Assembly (NCBI RefSeq): GCF_949628215.1
Contig: NC_134278.1
Location: 40,173,691 to 40,237,690, forward strand
DNA length: 64,000 nt
From: Phalacrocorax aristotelis
Taxonomy: Eukaryota > Chordata > Aves > Suliformes > Phalacrocoracidae
Direction of reading: 5' to 3'
Numbering within the stretch: the first letter of the stretch is position 1; every line of letters starts with the position of its first letter. The position numbers and the translations under genes are program-made. The notes beneath the pieces are model-generated. The model worked only from the letters and a program-made list of their open reading frames with translations. It was not told where the DNA came from and did not search any database. This document shows, piece after piece, positions 1 through 11,916 of this stretch.

Positions 1-3000
1 AAACCCCATCGACATCAGTCTTCTGGCACAGAAAGCAGCAAGAAACAAATATTGCCTTGAAAAACAATGCATGTAGAGTGACATTTAGCTTGTATAAAGT
101 GATAGTCTCCATATAAATACAAATAGCACCATTTCCCCAGAGCTGAATAAATGATATTCATCTGTAAATATTTGTATGTCTTTGACACGCCTGTAAGCAG
201 CAAGATGAGAAATTGAGATGGAAAACACATTTGCAGGTGAGAATTCAGTGCAGATCTTTCTTAGAGACTTCCTTGATGCATTTGGGAGACCTTGAAAAGC
301 AGATGCTTCCTTTTCTAGTTAGTGGTTTAAATGTAAAGTAACAAAACTATAACAGACCATGGCACAATAGATTTTTGCCAGTAGTTTCCTGACCCTGACA
401 CTCATGCTGTGCTACACTGCAGTGCTCCAAGCCTGAAAATACCCCTCAGAAAGAAAACCTAAAGTAGCTAATTAATTTAGGAGCCTCATATCCTTATTCA
501 GAAAGGATTTTTGCACCTGAGAGCTAATGTTTCAATGTCTTCACATAAGAGTTAGGGATTTTATGGACCAGGGTTTCTTTTCAGTGGGAGTTAAGTGACC
601 TAAGCATCTTTAATAATGTAACACCTGTATAATGGGCTTTTTCCTCTGTATGAGGAATAACAGCTCAGTTCATCAATATGAGGAATGAGTGCACAGGCTC
701 AGACTCTTCGGGTAGAAAAGTGAAGATTGAGGGTCCGACCGATGAAAACAGAGGTCTTTAAAACCAGAGGTGACACAGGGAAGGTGGCTGGGCAATAACT
801 GTTCACCATAGGGAATGAGTCTTCCCTACAAGGTGCAGTTTTAGAAACATATGTAGGTCCCTAGAGATAAGCCCAGTTCATCAGCAGGTTACAGTGCTGA
901 TGAATTTCTAGTGCTGACTCAGCATTTGGGCATCAGGGGCTGCAGGACAAGTCAATGCTTTTGTCTTTACAACATTTCCCACTTGCAAACTACATTTCCC
1001 CCTCCCGAGGCGATAATAAGTGAGGAATTGGACCGTGCCTCCTGCAGGGCCTGTGTGCAGTATGTGAAGTGTTAGGCAGGCACACTGCATCAGGATCTTC
1101 AACTCAAAGAGAGTAAAAATAAGGATTGCCAGCTGGGGAGAAAAACCAACTGTTCTTTCAGCAACTTCTAGTTATATTAGACATAGTCCTCTTATTCCTT
1201 TTAAGGGGGAATTTCAGGGGAATTTTTAAGATGCTCTTGTGAGGTGTTTTAATAGTTGGCAAATCAAACATTCTCATCTAGGGTCCATTTCCCATGAAAA
1301 TCCAACCTGGCCTGTGCTACAATTCTTTCTAATGAAGGAATATTTTTAAGATACTTTTCCCACATAGGATTTTTCTCCAGCAAAATTGTCTTTATTTACA
1401 ATTTTACAAGTTCTGAATGACTTCTGTTCCAAAAGGACCATGGGAGGAGAGTGTCAACAACACAGTTTTGTTTCTGGATACAAAACAAGCAAAACATTAT
1501 ATTATTTCAAAGGATACTAACCTTCAAAATAGCTCATATTATTTTAAAAGTTACCGTTCCTGAAGCTGTATGGATAGTTCTTCCATTCTCCACCTAACTG
1601 CAACCTCTGGGGAAGTCCGGAATTAAAAAAAAGAAAAAGTAAACATTAATCAAAATTAGTTTTGAATAATGGCTTTTCTTTTTGCATGGGGAAACAAAGA
1701 TTTCTTACTGAGAGAGATTAAACTGTTACTGACCAAGGAGTCATTGAAACAGTTTGTCCCTGGATCTATTTTTTAAAGCAAGATAATTTTTTTCAGAAGA
1801 TAATAGAGTGAACTGGTCTCCTCCCAAGTCCTCCAGCATCTTGTTGTGTCAATCTGTATTTCCTTCAAACGCCAAGATGCTGTCTATGCTTATCCCAGCT
1901 AAGAAACGTGGATCTCTTCAGCACCAGTCTTCCAGTGTCATGACAGCATGGCCTTTACAGTTCGAATTACCGGCTTTTTGTATTTTTTAAAGCAAATGTG
2001 GCTGTACTTTGTTTTGGGAAAATGTTGCTGGGACTCGTTTTGAATGGACCTGCATCTTAGCTGCTGCCTGGCTGACTGAGAGATGTGGCTGCAGGCAGAC
2101 ACCTGCTCAGGACCATTCACATGCCATCAGGAGAGCAAACATTGAGGGGCTTCACTTTACAGTTAAACCGTACTAGCCAGCTTCACGAATACCTGTCCCT
2201 GGGCCACCCATCAGTCAAACATCATCCCAAGTGTTGTTCTTCTAAGGAGGGCTGTAAGTGCTGGAAATGACATGCTCCTCTGCCCTCCCCCGTTATGAAT
2301 TACATGGAGCAATCGCAGAGCTTAGCTGCCAATGCCTGATATGGTATCTCATTATCCAAGCTGTCCTCCCACCTGTGTTTTATCTGATTGAATGTCTTGA
2401 AGGCCTTAGTCATACAGTCAATGAATAAATAGTCTGAATGGAAGTTTGAGCAGTAGGAGGAAGGACAATGGAGGGCCTCACAGATCCGCCAATACTCAGC
2501 AGCTGTGCTCTTTTGTTTTATGCCTGCCTGCATGCCTTGCTAAACCATTCAGTAAAACAAAAGCGAAGCACAAAGCAAAACAGCCAGGCCAAAACCATCC
2601 ATGTGTATTGCAGCAGCACAAAACCTGGGATGAACGTCTTCCCTTGGGACAGCCATCTGTTCCACAAACAGAGATTTGGGTCCATCACCAGATCTTCAAA
2701 GATTATACATTTTCCTGAAGCAGGTTTTTTTGTTTGTCATCTTTAAAAATCCATAGCAGGGATCAGTGCCGTGGTCAGCCTTATAAAACAACGTAGGTTA
2801 AAAAAAAATTTAAAGCTTTGAAAATCTAGTGAAAAATATGGGAAAGGGAATGTTGGTAACACGGCATCTTGTAAAGACGCATGTACAAAGATAAAACAGA
2901 AAATGCAGAGGAAAGGTCTTCTTTAGTGGTGAAAAACATTTAGAAATATGAAGTTCAAGTGAGACAGTCTTAACCACAAGTTTTGTAAAATAAAAAAATT

Positions 3001-3984
3001 AATCAAAGAACAACCTCTCTATGTAGGAGTAACTGCTAAGTGTGAAGGTTGCAAGGTCAGCAACCTGTGCAGACCATATTTTTCTTCCCAGGTGAGAGGT
3101 TAAGCGTGTAGGTTACATGTCTCCTGGGTCTAGCTATCTACTAAATTAGGAAATCACCAGGGATCAAGAGCCCCTTCTTTGCACTGAGGTGAGATCTGCT
3201 GACAAGAACAGCTCTGGAGCTGCTGTGGGGCAATCAAACAAGCTTGCGTGCCTCTGTTAACGTACATGTCCTGCATATTAGGGAAGAGCACGTCAGCTCG
3301 CTTTGATCAGGTTAACTCACATAACAAGGCTGTCCAGATACAGGGACCAGGAACTCTATGGTGGAAAACTTACCCTATTTCTTGGCTGGGTGAATTAACC
3401 CATTCAGCACTCCATGCTAATACAGCATGTGGTTTCTGGTACTCAAGCTACCTCATTTCAGCACTTATACAAATACAGTCTGCAAAACAGCACTGTCAGG
3501 CACATATTGACAGTGAAAGAAGGTTTCTATCTCTATAACTCGTCTCTGGAGAAAGAGGAGGCTCGGGGAGAAGGTCTTCCTGACACACCTTGGTGGGAAA
3601 GACAGCATTTATGTATTTTGACAGTGTAGGGTTGTACAACTGATTACTATCAAGTCTGCCCAAAAAAAGGGTTGCAAGCTCTAGCTACCCATGTATCCTG
3701 GCTCCACAATATGGGAAAATGCAGCCTCCAGTGTTCACAGGTTAAACATCTCAGGATTTAAGGAGGTGCATGAAAAGGGGAAAGTGAGGTGAACTACAAG
3801 GAATGAGCTGACCCTTAAATGAATATTTGGTGTAGTATAAAACAAAAGGGACATTTTAAATGTGCTGTGCTAAGGGTCTAAAGTGTTATGAGAAGTTTTA
3901 AAGAGATTTAAAATTATTTTTTATTCAATAGTCTCTCTGAAGCAAATTATTATAAATTTAGAGTATTGTTTATTACAAATTCCT

Positions 3985-4014
3985 ACAACTAGAGTAGGCG
4001 TCTACTCTAGTTGT
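3985..4014. repeat. Perfect inverted repeat, 13-bp arms, 4-nt loop
   Basis: Left arm ACAACTAGAGTAG (3985-3997), loop GCGT, right arm CTACTCTAGTTGT (4002-4014). The arms are perfectly complementary and the surrounding 100 bp is AT-rich. Confidence 0.9.
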
Positions 4015-7000
4015 TTACAAGAAATCTGGGTATTTTACCATCAGAGAGAATTTTGTTTATGTCTGACTGAAGACAGGATGAAATCTGCATTGAGTCCTAG
4101 ATTGTATCAGATGGCAGCTCAGCAGCATCTTACGAGCTTTCACTACCTAAGATTTACTATTTTTTATTGAAAGCAGATAAAAATGAGTAATCATCAGTGA
4201 ATGATAATTATACCACTGCTTGTGGGAGGAAGCATAGCTTGAAGATCATCACTAATTATTGTTTCTCATTTGCATGTGCCAAGATCTACACCAGAAAAGC
4301 TTACGTCTGAAGTGTGATCCTGGAAGGATTTTTGTAAAAATAGCTTTGCAAAAGTGCCGGCTTGTGGTCTTTCATTGACTCCAGATCAGATTGATTTAGG
4401 CCCAGGTTTGTAGTGGTTAGGCAAAAGAGTATATTTTCAAATCAGTTAGTTACACCACAGCAAAACTCATCCTGGAGGTTCTTAAATGAGTTTAAAATGG
4501 GTGAACATCAATTTGGCTTGAGAAGGTGCCTCACTAATTTAAAATACGTTAATAAGCCCACCGTAAAGTATTTGGCTAACAGTATGTGGTTTCTTGTAAC
4601 TGGAATTTCAGGTTAGAGTATAATTGTTTTCAAATATAATGATCTTGAACATTGCCAACATGACAGAAGTGTTTATGATGAGGATGGGAAGAGTCTGTAG
4701 GAAGCTGCATACATTTTTGTCAGAGAATAGTACAGCCAGGAATTTCAGCAATGAAAAATCACATTTCTTCTATTTTGAGAGCATAAAAGCTGGGAGCTGG
4801 GATGTACTAGAGGGAGACGAGTCCTAGTCCTAGCCTCACCCTGAGCTAGAGCCGCTCTTTCCCCATATTGATGGGCTGCTGATAGCACCAAGACTTTTTG
4901 GGAGGCAGCACTTCCCCTCTCCCAGTGGTTTTCTCCTGGCCTCCTAACTGGGAAGGAAATCCTCCAGACTTCTACTGGGAAGGGAGGTTGAGCCACCCTG
5001 ACAAGCTGGGGGAGATCCACTTTCCGATGCTGAGAGAATTGAAAACATCATGGTCATTCTGGCATTCGTCCTAAGCTCTTCAGCAAAAGAGCGGGAGAGC
5101 AACAAAACAGCAGATCCGGGGACAGAAATAACAGTGCTAAAGCACTGCTTCACAGCTTTCTGTTTCAGAAGCCCTGTAGACAGCATTTAGGTTTCAGTGG
5201 ATGTTAAGCAGAGCCACTACAGCAAGCACACAGACACAAAACTGGCCTACGTGAGCAGTTGCTTTTGCTCTTGCACAGGTGAGAGGACTCAGTCACACCG
5301 CATTGCCCTGAGGAGGTGGTGGGTAGCTACCAACACCATCAGGTCTGGTCCAGGCACCAACATGGTGGCACCACGGTGCTGCACCCCTCTGTCCCCTGGG
5401 TCCCCTTGTGAGCCAGCATGGTGAAAATTACTTGCCCTCCAAGCTCCCCAACCACAGCAGCAGGTTTGACTCATGTGATCTGGTCTGAACAACAGGTTGG
5501 GTTACCGCCCTGATTTTGGCTGTGGTTGAGCAATGCGTACACCATTTTATCCTTGTAATCCCTTCTCTCATTTCTTGGCCCTCCTCCTTACCAGCCTTGA
5601 AACTCCCTTTCTCTATCCCAGTCTCCTCCCAGATAGACAACCCTCACCCCCATTGGTCCCCGTTTTGCAACATCCATACCCAAATCTGGTATTTCTGATA
5701 CATTTAATGTAGGCAAGCTCAGCTTTATATGCAATTACTAATGCAGTGATGAGGTGCTCTGGGTCCTGCAAAGCTGTGCTCCCAAAAAGTCCCCAGTGCT
5801 CCCCTCCACTTCTCTGTGAATTTTGGTCATTTGTCACATAACTCTGTCTCAACCTCCTGCAAAACCCAACTATCCCTTGGGGCACCATCTGTGACTCTTG
5901 CCAGGCACCTGCACTGCTATCTGTCATGTCTCACAACTTCTCATGTCGCACCCAGCAGTGTCCCCCGTGCTGTTCACTCAGCCCATCCTCCAGCCAGTAC
6001 CAAGGGGGTGTCTTCCTGCAGATTTAGCAACCTTCACTACACAAACACTCTGGAGAACAGGCTGCAGGCCATTATATCCTTGATTACAACGTACTGTGCT
6101 CTGGTTATTTATGTCAGGGTGAGTACATGTATGAGTGTTAGTCAGATGCCCACAGACACAAATACACAAACAGCTGTGCCTCCACATGCCTTGCTGAGTT
6201 CCTCTGACTTGTCTTTCCATCATGCTGCTTGGTTCACCAGTGTGCACAGGGAAAATCTAACTTGAAGGTCAAATTCATAGCTCAGTTCTTACAAATTTCA
6301 TGGTAATTTCATTCTCGGCCTCATTCTGTCTGTGTAGGAAAAGGTCGGATCCCTAAATCTGAAGCCCCATAATGCAGCTAGCAGTTTCTCGAAGACAGGT
6401 TCTTACAAAATTTCAGGTCTCACACAAGAATAGTTGTTTCAGTTATTGTCCTCCCCTAGTTCATGCTGGTGTGAGGCATCCTTGACCCACCTTATCATAG
6501 TTTGCCTTCATTTTGCCTACAGCTGGCATCAACATCTCATGCTGTGTGTGTGAATATGAGCTGCCTGGTGACAGCAAGATTTTATTTTGCTGACAATCCT
6601 GCCACAGATTGGTGTGATTCTGACCATCTCCACTTTCTCAGCTTCTGGGTACTGCTTTTCCCAATATGACATGTTAGAAACAGCACCGACGCCTATATAA
6701 ATTACAGTCAGTTAAGACTGCTTTCGTAACATGACCTCTGCAGCACTGAGATCCTCAGAGGCCCAAAGCAACACCAGCATGCCAGAATACAATACAAAGT
6801 ATTTGGAAACCTATAATCTTTAGTTAAACTCAGTTCTATCAGCTGGCTAACAAGGAGCCATGAAGTCCAAGGACATTGGTTGACAAAAAAGTTGCAAGAT
6901 CTTGCACAATAAATTTGAAGTGAAAGGCTTGAATTTCAGTGCTTTGTATATGAACCTGGAAGAGACAACCTCTTTGTGGTAACAAGGAAGAGTATTGGAA

Positions 7001-7534
7001 GTCTAGCATCTTTCCATAGTTTGAAATATTATCAAAAATGTGCTAAGTCCTATTTTCCATAAGCTAACCACCTGTCTCATGAAGAGTGCCACAGATTCTT
7101 CCCCTGTGATCAGCTATGATCATGGAAATGTTGCAAGTGAAAAGTACTCAGACCAAATCAGGGTTTAACAAAGTCAAAGTTATTTATTGCTGTCAAGGGC
7201 ACGAAGATGTATCATTTGCACAGTGCCATAATTCCTTAGAGGAAATGTGAAAAAACCATTAATGTAAAGGAACCAATCTGCCCTGCACAGACACACGTGT
7301 AATGCCAGTTCCCCTTGTTCTTTCCAAGTGATGTTATTCCATTTCTTATGAAATGGTGAAAAGCTCAGTGGCCAAGGAGTGGGAGTCAGTCTGTCCACCA
7401 GAAATTCAGAGTATTCTGCTACACAGTGGTGCTCTGCTGAGAAGGTAGAAATACTTTCTGGCAGAAGCAGGCATGGACATTGCCATTTCACTTCATAAAG
7501 CTGTCCAGTTGCTTTTAAGAAACAATTAATCATT

Positions 7535-7564
7535 CTCTTCCTCCTTTCCTCCTTTCCTCCTTCC
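7535..7564. repeat. CT-rich microsatellite, (CCTTT)n-like
   Basis: Repeated CTCCTTTC units, three copies, polypyrimidine on the plus strand. Confidence 0.75.
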
Positions 7565-10500
7565 AGACAGCACTCAATGCCATTACCAATAATCAGCTAA
7601 TATGAAATATGATTGATTCCTGTTTGGAGGAACCGAGATGAGTTTCTCCCACCAAATCAGTAAAATTAGTCTGTGTGTGTAAAATTCACTCCATATGAAA
7701 TGACTGACAGCCTAAAGGGATACAGCTGCAAAACATAAACATGGCAGTGCTTTTAATGAGAGTACTTTAAATAACTATGTTCTTAATGTTCCTTCCAAGA
7801 AGTCACTTATAAAACCACAATCAATGACTATAGTGATAGTAATACTATATATAGCAATAGTACACAACTCATAGAGATACTGGAAACCAGCTATTATTGA
7901 CTAGAGAAAGTAAAATTCTCCTTGTTAACATACATGTCTTTTTCAGTGGATCCTTTGCAGCTAGTCTCTCTACGTGTGTTTGTTGTAAATGACCTAACAC
8001 ACTACAAATTTTCCAACGCTGTGTTTTCACAAGACCAAATCTTAGAGTCCCTGTGCCCCCTCCCAGTGCCCCAGGACTGCTACCTGTCCCAGTCACACCA
8101 GCCCTGCCTTTCATGCAGCCTCAGCTGAGAAGTAAATCATGGAGCTAACCTGGCCAGGCCAGAAAATGAGTGCAAAGAATATGAAGCCACATCAGTTCCC
8201 CAAGCTAATCCTAAACTAAGTAATTGGTACCCCTTACAACAGGATTAACGCAGCAACCTTTGCCCTCCTGAATCACAGCCTGGGTTCTTTTGTTCTGTTT
8301 TGGACCACATGGTCCCTGACTCTGCTCAGGAGCTGCCAGCTACCACCAAAGACAGGCAGTAAGCAAAGAATTAGAATACAAGAACTACAAAATATATGAC
8401 CACAACCACACCTGCATTTTTAAAGATTAATGATAAGTAGCATTTAAATCCTGCCCTGTATTAATAAGCACAGTCAATCACTGACATCTTCCTGTAAATC
8501 ACTTCCCATTTTAAAATCCCGTCTCTTTTCTGGGCCAAAATATTCCATATAGGTGCCTTCTAATTCAAAAGCTGGACAAGCGAGGAGAGTGAGGGACAGG
8601 GTGGGGCACAGGCACTGCAGATAGGTGGACAGGAATCCCTGGCCAAGCCACTGGAGGTAGTGCTGAGATGCAGGCAGCAAGTGAGAGGAGCATCAGGCTG
8701 CTCCAGCACAGGAGGTGAGCTGGGAGGCAAAAAGCAAGGGCTAAGGTGTGTTCTGGGAGGGAGGAGTTGGGATTAGATCATATGGAAACAAGGATGGCTT
8801 GGAAAGGGGCGCAGCAAGGAAAACAGCAGGAGAAAGAAAATACAGTGCCTACAGTCAATTTTATTAATTAATGGTATAATGCCAGTGTGTATCCTCATAA
8901 TGTGGGTAAGGGATGAAAAAAGGCACAGACTTAAGCCATAGAGCTCAACACCTTAACAGCTTCAGCTCAACATCTCTAGACTTTTCAGCATGTAAATATA
9001 CTTCCTTAACAACATTGGTTTAACACAGTTCTTGTATGTGGTATTTATATTGTCCGAATTGCTAAGGGCTCATTTCCTATAAGGAGCATGGGAATTAAAA
9101 CTAACACCCCAGTGATGGGTTTTGACATGAAGCAATGAGCCTGCCTGATCTGAGGTGCCTGCAGGCTCACATTCTGCAAGGAAGATGCTTTGTTTATGTT
9201 TTTCCTCATCTTCAATCATTGCAGTGGTTTTCCAAGGAAAAATGTGTTGACCCTGCTGAGCAGTGAGCAGTGAACAGCCAAACTCCCCTGTGTGATCAGC
9301 AGAACCCTTTGTCCTAATGGAAACCTGGTACTTGGGCCTGATAAAGTGTGATGGGATTTGTTTAGAGACAAGTTCATCAAGGAAAGGAAGAATTGTTTTT
9401 CAGTGTGTCCTTGTGGTGCAGAGAGCAGGTAGACCTCAGAAAGGCTTTCCCTGAGGCTTTGTTGGTGTGAAGGGCCACTCAGGGACAGAACCACAGCAAT
9501 TCAGTTCCTACTGGATTAACAATGCATATCAGCAGTGCTCAGCAGAGAATAAGGTGGGAACCATGCAGGATGGGGAGAAATACTGGGGCCATGAAACTTC
9601 AGGGCCAGAAAAGTAAAAGACAAGTGGAAACAGGTGCCACTTACATGAAGAAGCAGCAGGAGCTCTCTTGTTCATGGTGCAGATCAATAGGTGGTTGTGG
9701 AGGATGTGTGAATCCCATGGTATCTTCCAGTACCTTTGAGTGTGCTTGTGGACGGGGGGGGGCACTTTCTATGTGATGATGCTGAGGAAAGCGTATGGCT
9801 TGCATTTGCTTATGGTCCATGCTCCAGGAGTGCAGAGAGGTAGAGAAAGTCTCTTTGCTCTATCCTCTGGACAATGCATCAGACATAATCAGGGGGCAAA
9901 CTAATGAAATCAAGATCTGGCTTGGCAGAGAAGACTCCCAAGAACAATTTGTGAAGAAGGTTTGAACTCAAGTTTTGGCTTCAGGCCTAAACAACCGAAA
10001 CGGCATTTCCAATACAGTAACAACCTGAAGACTGATGGATGAATTTCCATCTGGCTTGTCCAGTCTGTTCTTAATAAACAGGCTTGATATTTTCTCCAGG
10101 GTTATTGATACTTCAAAGCAGGTTCTGGAGAGCAGATTGTAGTTTGGGGTGGGGCTTCTGCTGTCCCTTGGGTAAAATTTAAAACTCGTATTTTGCTAAC
10201 CCTGAGTCTACGATGATACAGATCTGCTTTCCTAGGGCCTAGATGGAAAGAACAGGGATTTTTCTGAAGTTTCTATTTTTGATTGTTCCTCATTCAGCTC
10301 ATTCAGAAGACAGCACTCCAATTTCTGAATAAGAGCATATGTACACAGAGCTAAGCAGCTGACTAGCTTTAAATTCATAATTCCTCATTCAAATCCTTAA
10401 TTCTTCATTATCTTGCATGTGAAAACTCTCTCACAGCCTAATCCAAGTCCCACTGGTGTCAGTGAGAATGGGTTTTACCTCTCGAATTTAACCATCTAAA

Positions 10501-11417
10501 AATCAGGCATGCATTCTAAATGCAACTGTGGAGGAGCCACTTGTAGTCAAAATAGAGAAAGATCAGCATTTCCAGTATGTGATTCACACCATCTGCCTTA
10601 AAGACTTGTCTTGAGAGGGGACAAGCATATTTCTGGCAGCCACTATCTCATCCTCCTGCCTGTTGAGGAAGCCTGTACAACTAGCCTAGAGGACTGAATA
10701 AGTGAAGCCAGGGGAAGGAATCTTTCTGTTTATTTAATAAAAAAGGATTCAGGTTTTCAGTTTTCTTCATCCTTTATGCTAAATTAAAAATGAGTAAGCA
10801 AGACCCCACTGGGTATCCCAGGTTGCATCTCACAGACTGGTAACTCTGGCTGTAGTCAACATTTGGATGTATGGAAAAGACATATGAACCCCTGAAACAA
10901 AATTAAACCTTTTTTTTTTTAATTATTACTTGTACCTTACATCACACTGGACTGCCTGACAGGGAGCACAATTTGATGGAAATCTCAAAGCAAAGGCAAA
11001 AGCTTTTTGTCTGTCTCTTCTAAAGACACACACAGTGGGATATGTGAAGTGTCAGGAATAATTAGACAAAACTATATAAGCTCCTAGCAACACTAATGTG
11101 CTGTGTAAAACTAAGCGTTTGCCATAAAGCTTTAAACATTATTTGAAAGCTGCATGTTAAAGGTAACTTGAGTAATTTTAAGTACTGTTTCCAAGATATT
11201 AATACCAACATGATATGAAAAAGCAGAATAGAAAACTATGAAATGCTGGCATGCTTTTGCTGAGACAGGCTGCTGTTTCTTTTTTCCAAAGGTGATATAT
11301 AGAAGTAATTGATCCTTCTCATATGGCAATTAAAATGAAAAGGCAGATTTCCTCAGCTCTTCACCTGCTGGAGCCTATTTAACAAGCAGGAAAAGGATTA
11401 GCTCCTAGTATCAACAA

Positions 11418-11515
11418 TTCACAGAGATCATAGAAATATTTGTTGGAAGGGACCTCTGGAGGTCCCTTAGTCCAACCTCCCACTTTAAGTGAGATCTCCA
11501 AAACCAGAGGAGAAA
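11418..11515 (-). mobile_element. CR1 LINE 3' fragment, antisense
   Basis: CATAGAAATATTTGTTGGAAGGGACCTCTGGAGGTCC with TAGTCCAACCTCCC is the antisense CR1 3' end, including one copy of the CATAGAAT terminal motif. It ends about 200 bp before the HTR1E splice acceptor. Confidence 0.88.
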
Positions 11516-11710
11516 TAACCAGTTCACATCAGCAGGAAATCTGGCCCAAAGTGTCCCTTAGAGAAGAAAAAGAAACAAACTATGAATGAGAGAAAAGGGT
11601 GAAGAAAAGGCAGGAGAGGAGAAAAGAAGGAAAAACAGACCAAAATTTTTATTTGATGTGGTAATATTAGAAGCATGGGGCTTTTTGCCGAAAGGTGGGG
11701 TTTTTATAGG

Positions 11711-11741
11711 TTCACTAACAGATGTGTGTTTATCTTCTAGG
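11711..11741 (+). other. 3' splice acceptor upstream of HTR1E coding exon
   Basis: A CACTAAC branch-point match has its adenosine at 11718, 22 nt before the AG at 11739-11740. The tract between them is rich in T and lacks another AG. Spacing and composition are close to the vertebrate consensus. Confidence 0.75.
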
Positions 11742-11747
11742 AAAACA

Positions 11748-11786
11748 ATGAACAAGAGGAAACCTGGAAGCTTTTTGCTGCTCTGA
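11748..11786 (+). other. HTR1E upstream ORF 1 (12 codons)
   Basis: ATG at 11748 is followed by 11 sense codons and TGA at 11784-11786. It begins 8 nt inside the predicted exon. Its context (A at -3) is reasonable. Its stop overlaps the next upstream ATG in the pattern TGATG, a geometry compatible with termination and re-initiation. Confidence 0.6.
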
Positions 11787-11803
11787 TGAATATGGGATTA
11801 TAA
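11786..11803 (+). other. HTR1E upstream ORF 2 (5 codons)
   Basis: ATG at 11786 shares its first base with the stop codon of uORF 1. It reads five sense codons to TAA at 11801-11803 and contains a second in-frame ATG. Confidence 0.55.
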
Positions 11804-11840
11804 AAATATTGCACCTGGAGCATCTCTGTCCCTCTTTCAA

Positions 11841-11855
11841 ATGGGTGACTTCTGA
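11841..11855 (+). other. HTR1E upstream ORF 3 (4 codons)
   Basis: ATG at 11841 has A at -3 and G at +4, so it is in strong context. It reads four sense codons to TGA at 11853-11855, 61 nt before the main start codon. Confidence 0.55.
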
Positions 11856-11916
11856 ACCTGGAACTATTCGTTACCAGAAGCAGCAACTTCTTTCACTCTG
11901 CATCCTGGAGGGGAAA

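Larger units (their letters stand above)
1..11417. other. Non-coding flank or 5' intron of HTR1E
   Basis: No ORF above about 120 codons and no recognisable coding similarity. Since human HTR1E has a distant non-coding first exon, this may be intron. No CpG island or HTR1E first exon could be recognised. Contains the 3985 hairpin and the 7535 CT tract. Confidence 0.6.

Noticed and set aside
5816-6265. 149-codon ORF upstream of HTR1E
   Set aside because: Unremarkable composition with an opposite-strand ORF over the same bases; no domain, no splice context.
11809-11916. In-frame N-terminal extension of HTR1E by 36 residues
   Set aside because: It starts at TTG, not ATG, lies among three uORFs, and has no counterpart in the human protein.
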